64,000 nucleotides of DNA from Thermocaproicibacter sp036260805 (lineage in GTDB: Bacteria; Bacillota; Clostridia; Oscillospirales; Acutalibacteraceae). This document shows, piece by piece, positions 60,655 to 64,000 of this stretch (within the stretch, counting starts at the first letter, position 1; every line of letters begins with the position of its first letter). The DNA lies in NCBI GenBank assembly GCA_036260805.1, contig DATALZ010000085.1, forward strand, positions 1 to 64,000. Reading direction: 5' to 3'. Below the pieces are notes generated by a model, which was given only the letters and a program-made list of their open reading frames with translations, searched no databases and was not told where the DNA came from. The position numbers were made by a program, and so were the translations under genes.

Positions 60655-60902
60655 GTGAGATCATCCTTTAATAAATAAATACTTACATTATAGCCGGATT
60701 TTGCTGCCGGTATTTCTGTACAAGCATCCTGCGACGTTTTTATTGCCCGTTGTATTTCATGCTGGCATTTTTTCAAAGAAAAGTTTCTGCTATAAAATAC
60801 TTGACCACGCCTTAAGATTACTCAAAAGTCATAAGTTTTACATATGATCGAAGAGAGTGTGGCCTTTCCGGCAATTTTTTCTAAAATCTCACCGATTTCT
60901 CA

Positions 60903-60931
60903 TTAACACACTGAAAAATACCAGTTATAAT
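60903..60931 (+). promoter_or_regulatory. Promoter of the transglutaminase-like gene
   Basis: TTAACA (60903-60908), 17 bases, TATAAT (60926-60931). The rest of the 60655-60981 gap shows nothing else I can support. Confidence 0.65.
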
Positions 60932-60981
60932 AGGAATATAATAGTTTCCCTTAAGTAATTCCTGACTATGGAGGAAAAATC

Positions 60982-62376
60982 ATGAAACAGATTTTCAATA
61001 AATTTCGAATTCATAGAATTGCGGCCGTCGTTCTGGCAGCGGCGATATCTCTATGCCAGCTGTCGGGTTCCATGAGCCTTTCGAATCTGTCTTCCGCTTC
61101 CCCTCTGCAGAGCATAGCTTTCTCCGAGGGGGCAAAGCAGAATTCTGTATCCGCCGTAAAAAAGATTTCTCTCAATTACAAGATAAGCAGTAAAAAAGTC
61201 AAGCCTGTTAAAATATCAGCGAATACCGCCGCCGTAAAGCAAACCATTCAGAAAAGTTCTGTCGGTGCTGGTTATACCTATGTCAGTCAGCGCAGCGGAT
61301 ACCAGTCCCTGACAACCCAGAGTGAGAAGATTCTCTACAATTATATCGGTGACAGTGCCTATCAGGTGGCAGATCAGCAGGTTTCGGGATATTACCCGAC
61401 GGGTGAAATATTTCTGCCGTATAAAATGACAGAAGCGCAGATTCGTACCACCATTATTGCGTATACCAACGATAATCCGCAGATTTTCTGGCTTGCAAAC
61501 GCATTTTCCTACAGTATCGAAAGCGGCGGAACGATTCTACAGCCCTATTCCTATTTACCGGAAAGCGAATGTAACAGCGCAATCGATACGTTCAGCAGTA
61601 AAGTGAAAAGCGTAGTTCAGTCGATTCCGTCGGGCCTAAGCGAGTTTGACCGTGAAGAGTATCTGTTTAATTATTTGGTTCAGAACTGCACGTATGACAC
61701 GGAAGCGGCGACGAACACAGATAAATGGCAGTCCTTTTCAGCTTACGGTGCACTGACCGTCGGCCAAGCGGTCTGCGAGGGTTATTCCCGCGCCATGCAG
61801 CTTCTATGCAGCTATGCTGGGCTTCAATGTGCTTTGATTCGAGGTACAAGCGACGGAGTGGGGCATATGTGGAACGCAGTCAGAATCAATGGAAAATGGT
61901 ATCATCTTGATGTTACCTGGGGAGATAATTCTTTCCCAGTTTTTAATTATTTCAATGTGACCGATAAAGTAATCAGCCAATCGCGCTCCGTCGCGCCAAA
62001 GATTTCTTCTCTGACTGTCCAGCAGATCAACTCTGGGAATGTGCAGTCAAATCTATATCTTCCGGTCTGTAATTCCACGAGTGCGAACTACTACGTTGTG
62101 AAGGGCATCAAGATTAAAAACCTGAAAAGCTCCAGCGAAAGAGCAATCATCAGCGCAATCACTTCTAAAATGCAAAACGGTGTGGGGACAATTTCGTTTT
62201 ATGTGGATCCTAAATCCAATTACCCCTCAGTCGTGAATAGCCTGCTTACAAATTCACCCTATAAAATGCGTTCCTATCTTGCTCAAGCGGAACAGACATC
62301 CGGCAAGACTGTCAGCGAGGTTTCTTATCTTCTGGACACGGCGAACAGAGGGTTCACACTCTATATTACATATTAA
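60982..62376 (+). CDS. Secreted transglutaminase-like (cysteine peptidase fold) protein
   Basis: A 464-residue protein with a signal-peptide-like start (RIAAVVLAAAISLCQLSG), a low-complexity Lys/Ser/Val region to about residue 95, then a transglutaminase core with the triad Cys265 (GQAVCEGYSRAM), His295 (GVGHMWNAV) and Asp310 (WYHLDVTWGD). The C-terminal 130 residues are unassigned. It could cross-link or cleave surface proteins or peptidoglycan peptides. Ribosome site TGGAGGA. A single-gene unit by its own promoter. Confidence 0.85.
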   Translation: MKQIFNKFRIHRIAAVVLAAAISLCQLSGSMSLSNLSSASPLQSIAFSEGAKQNSVSAVKKISLNYKISSKKVKPVKISANTAAVKQTIQKSSVGAGYTYVSQRSGYQSLTTQSEKILYNYIGDSAYQVADQQVSGYYPTGEIFLPYKMTEAQIRTTIIAYTNDNPQIFWLANAFSYSIESGGTILQPYSYLPESECNSAIDTFSSKVKSVVQSIPSGLSEFDREEYLFNYLVQNCTYDTEAATNTDKWQSFSAYGALTVGQAVCEGYSRAMQLLCSYAGLQCALIRGTSDGVGHMWNAVRINGKWYHLDVTWGDNSFPVFNYFNVTDKVISQSRSVAPKISSLTVQQINSGNVQSNLYLPVCNSTSANYYVVKGIKIKNLKSSSERAIISAITSKMQNGVGTISFYVDPKSNYPSVVNSLLTNSPYKMRSYLAQAEQTSGKTVSEVSYLLDTANRGFTLYITY

Positions 62377-62466
62377 ATATAATTATTAGTTGTATGATAT
62401 TACGAAGCCATTCCCTGTATATGGAAACTATCATGCATTTACTTAAAATTGGCAGTGCGAAAAACA

Positions 62467-62493
62467 TTAATATTTAACAATTTCTGCCGATAT
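62467..62493 (+). promoter_or_regulatory. Possible sigma-28-type promoter before the ribbon-helix-helix gene
   Basis: TTAA (one mismatch to TAAA), exactly 15 bases, then GCCGATAT (62486-62493). The start codon at 62511 would leave only a very short leader, which lowers confidence. Confidence 0.4.
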
Positions 62494-62510
62494 AGCTATA
62501 GGGTGATTGT

Positions 62511-62684
62511 ATGGCAGGAAAGGCAAAATACAAAAATACGTGGCTGAAAGAGAACAGGGATCGGTTTACGCTTGTGTTGCCAAAGGGCAAAAAGGCGGAA
62601 GCTATGGCTTATGCGAAATCGAAGGGTATGAATCTCAGCGAATATATTAACGAACTGATCAGCAAAGACATATCCGCCGGTTGA
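62511..62684 (+). CDS. Small ribbon-helix-helix (Arc/MetJ-like) protein
   Basis: A 57-residue protein: a basic start (GKAKYKNTWLKENRD), a strand RFTLVLPKG, helix KAEAMAYAKSKG, and helix NLSEYINELISKDI. This is the Arc-type ribbon-helix-helix plan of DNA-binding dimers and antitoxins. GGGTGA lies four bases before the ATG, a little close. A hairpin with a T-run follows directly. No toxin gene is adjacent, so an antitoxin role is not supported. Confidence 0.68.
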   Translation: MAGKAKYKNTWLKENRDRFTLVLPKGKKAEAMAYAKSKGMNLSEYINELISKDISAG

Positions 62685-62698
62685 CGGCGGATTTTTTA
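62674..62698 (+). terminator. Intrinsic terminator of the ribbon-helix-helix gene
   Basis: CCGCC-GGTTGA-GGCGG followed by ATTTTTT; it overlaps the stop codon. Confidence 0.75.
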
Positions 62699-62861
62699 TG
62701 CTCAGTTGCGTTTAAGGGATTTTCGGCAGAATCTATTACCGGGAACATTCGCAGAATACCATTAATTTTTTGCTGCTGATTTCTTCAGTATTAATTTCCA
62801 TTACCCGATTGATTGTTTCGCTTCTCACATAACAATACTATTTTATTATATAAATAAAAGT

Positions 62862-62897
62862 AAGTATCCAATTAAAATCAGATACTTACTTTTTGTT
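62862..62897 (-). terminator. Terminator of the lipoprotein gene
   Basis: AAGTAAGTATC and GATACTTACTT are inverse repeats with T-rich tails on either strand. Confidence 0.7.
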
Positions 62898-62909
62898 TGC
62901 TTTTACGGC

Positions 62910-63455
62910 TTATTTAGCAGTTTTTGCTTTACTGCTGGTTGCAGTTTGTTTAAACTTTCCGCTTTCGCCAGCCTTCAGAAATTCGCTTAATGTGTAGTCC
63001 GTTTTATCTACAGTGATTTTGTCGGTAGAAATAACCGGGAAATTCTCTGCCGAGTTTATTCCCTTTGAAACCCCGTAAAGGCTTACGGATTTTCCAACGA
63101 GATTGCCTAAAAAGTTCTTTGGGCAGTCTTTTTCATCACAAAGATACATCATCCAGTTCTTTTTCGTCTGAGGTTCTTCAATTAGGCCATAGACCTTTTT
63201 ATCTGTAACAGCGGTATCTTTGAGCGTGCCGGTAATATAAATTTTTTTGCCGGTATCCTGTTTATAGTTGCCGTTTGCAAAGAGATAGCCGTTCGAATAT
63301 TTTGCCTCTTTCGGAATGCTGACCGATGAAGAACTGCTGCTTACTGCGACATGACTGCTTGAATTTGTTTTAGCATCTGTCATTTTATTTGCAGAAGAAC
63401 ATCCCTGCAGAACGACAGCCATTAAAACAATCACACCAATGAATATTTTTTTCAT
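62910..63455 (-). CDS. Lipoprotein with tRNA_anti-like (OB-fold) domain
   Basis: A 181-residue protein. The start at 63455 has AGGAGTGA upstream and yields a lipoprotein signal (FIGVIVLMAVVLQGCSS) with the lipidated Cys in LQGC. A Ser/Thr-rich linker follows, then a beta-barrel-like domain (KIYITGTLKDTAVTDKKVYG; MYLCDEKDCPKNF; KSVSLYGVSKG) resembling the tRNA_anti-like family found in lipoproteins. The two domain cysteines may pair. Function unknown. Confidence 0.72.
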   Translation of the reverse strand: MKKIFIGVIVLMAVVLQGCSSANKMTDAKTNSSSHVAVSSSSSSVSIPKEAKYSNGYLFANGNYKQDTGKKIYITGTLKDTAVTDKKVYGLIEEPQTKKNWMMYLCDEKDCPKNFLGNLVGKSVSLYGVSKGINSAENFPVISTDKITVDKTDYTLSEFLKAGESGKFKQTATSSKAKTAK

Positions 63456-63510
63456 GAAATCACTCCTGCCTTTTATCTTACTACTCCGGATAATTATGTT
63501 CAAATAAATT

Positions 63511-63530
63511 ATTGACAAATATATGTCAAT
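63511..63530. promoter_or_regulatory. Perfect palindrome in the lipoprotein-PadR interval
   Basis: ATTGACA-AATATA-TGTCAAT is an exact dyad. The right half, read on the minus strand, is a TTGACA -35 for the lipoprotein gene with a possible TATTTG 17 bases on. It may be an operator, the promoter, or both. Confidence 0.45.
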
Positions 63531-63603
63531 ATATAACCTAAATTTTAGAGAAACATTTTTCGCCTGATCCTGAATTTTCTTGAAATTAATTTAGTGAAAT
63601 CTC

Positions 63604-63655
63604 TTGACAATAACAGCGGGTATGTATATATTAATATTTAGTAATACTAAATATT
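63604..63655 (+). promoter_or_regulatory. PadR gene promoter with palindromic operator
   Basis: TTGACA (63604-63609), 17 bases, TATATT (63627-63632), then the exact dyad AATATTTAGTA-A-TACTAAATATT (63633-63655) at the transcription start. PadR proteins often repress their own gene through such dyads. Confidence 0.7.
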
Positions 63656-63671
63656 TTAAAATGGTGATGAT

Positions 63672-64000
63672 ATGGAAAGCGAATTTGAAAGACAGATCAA
63701 AAAAGGCGTGCTGAAGATGATAGTTCTGGGGCTGATCTGTAAAAAGCCGAACTATGGTTATGAACTGCTTTCTCTGTTGGACCAGCAAAGCAACGGTTTG
63801 CTCGCGATGAAAGAAGGAACACTGTATCCTATACTTTACAGACTTGAAGATGAAGGACTTATCAAATCACAATGGAAGACAAATGATGAAAGCGCTGCAA
63901 AAAGCCGTTCTGCCCCGAAAAAAGTTTACTCCGCGACTGAGAAAGGACTTTCTGCGCTGAAAGAACAAAAAGAAGTGTGGCGGCGTTTTTCAAAATGCAT
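63672..64000 (+). CDS. PadR-family transcriptional regulator, cut by window end
   Basis: The first 109 residues are present; the gene runs past the window. QIKKGVLKMIVLGLICKKPNYGYELL, then MKEGTLYPILYRLEDEGLI with the wing and KKVYSATEKGLSALKE are the PadR winged-helix signature. It is likely autoregulated through the dyad at its promoter; the genes it controls may lie further right, beyond the sequence given. Confidence 0.9.
   Translation, partial: MESEFERQIKKGVLKMIVLGLICKKPNYGYELLSLLDQQSNGLLAMKEGTLYPILYRLEDEGLIKSQWKTNDESAAKSRSAPKKVYSATEKGLSALKEQKEVWRRFSKC

Noticed and set aside
62511..62684. Ribbon-helix-helix protein as half of a toxin-antitoxin pair
   Set aside because: No toxin-like frame lies on either side; a terminator follows directly.
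1..64000. tRNA, rRNA, CRISPR array, IS element or prophage
   Set aside because: By eye I found no cloverleaf with a T-loop and acceptor stem, no regularly spaced direct repeats, and no transposase, integrase or phage structural protein. The lysozymes have signal peptides and wall-type repeats rather than phage context.

Overview
The window looks like chromosome from a low-to-mid GC, Gram-positive, obligately anaerobic Clostridia, most likely the Oscillospirales / Ruminococcaceae-type lineage (Caproiciproducens- or Ethanoligenens-like). The reasons are strong AGGAGG ribosome sites, frequent TTG starts, TPP riboswitches and CsoR control, a sigma-D-type chemotaxis promoter, Gram-positive signal peptides and lipoboxes, an RqcH/TrmK/YqfO block, and a fused acyl-CoA transferase typical of fermenters. 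The genus is an inference. I see no rRNA, tRNA, CRISPR array, IS element or prophage.

Layout. 0-3.8 kb: membrane-anchored S41 peptidase, then a self-regulated operon of a CrtI-like FAD oxidoreductase and a TetR repressor. 3.9-11.9 kb: methyl-accepting chemotaxis protein with a sigma-28-type promoter, superoxide dismutase, Cys-rich CAP-domain secreted protein with a WalR-like box, a large soluble Cache-Cache-CheW fusion, and a sirtuin. 12-22.4 kb: secreted beta-rich protein, AraD-like aldolase, flippase, DUF2500 and SseB proteins, a condensation-type acyltransferase, HAD, PEBP and radical SAM (SplB-like) proteins. 22.5-24.5 kb: two homologous, unidentified structured RNAs bracketing four tandem paralogous small membrane proteins; this is the least explained block. 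24.7-27.8 kb: copper module (CopA carrying a C-terminal CopZ domain, and CsoR, with a CsoR-type operator). 27.8-29.6 kb: small proteins, including an orphan Nif11-like peptide. 29.6-33.6 kb: thiamine operon thiD-thiC-thiM-thiE behind two tandem TPP riboswitches. 33.6-37.6 kb: MerR regulator, methyltransferase, membrane-anchored protein, acyl-CoA transferase. 38-42.3 kb: two paralogous secreted GH25 lysozymes with Ig-like repeats. 42.4-46.1 kb: DUF1858, TrmK, Nif3-like, RqcH. 46.1-57.8 kb: exopolysaccharide locus (Wzy polymerase, six glycosyltransferases in duplicated sets, a Wzz with a dead BY-kinase-like domain, DUF421/DUF4363). 58-60.2 kb: mnmA plus cysteine desulfurase for tRNA thiolation. 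60.4-64 kb: zinc-ribbon protein, transglutaminase-like protein, ribbon-helix-helix protein, lipoprotein and a PadR regulator cut by the window end.

Cell-surface work dominates: peptidase, CAP, lysozymes, transglutaminase, a Wzx-like flippase, and the polymerase and glycosyltransferases. An interspersed nested-hairpin repeat recurs in intergenic gaps (14.1, 28.1, 29.6, 53.9 kb). Several secreted proteins begin with TTG at a well-placed Shine-Dalgarno site, so starts were chosen by ribosome site and signal peptide rather than by the longest frame.
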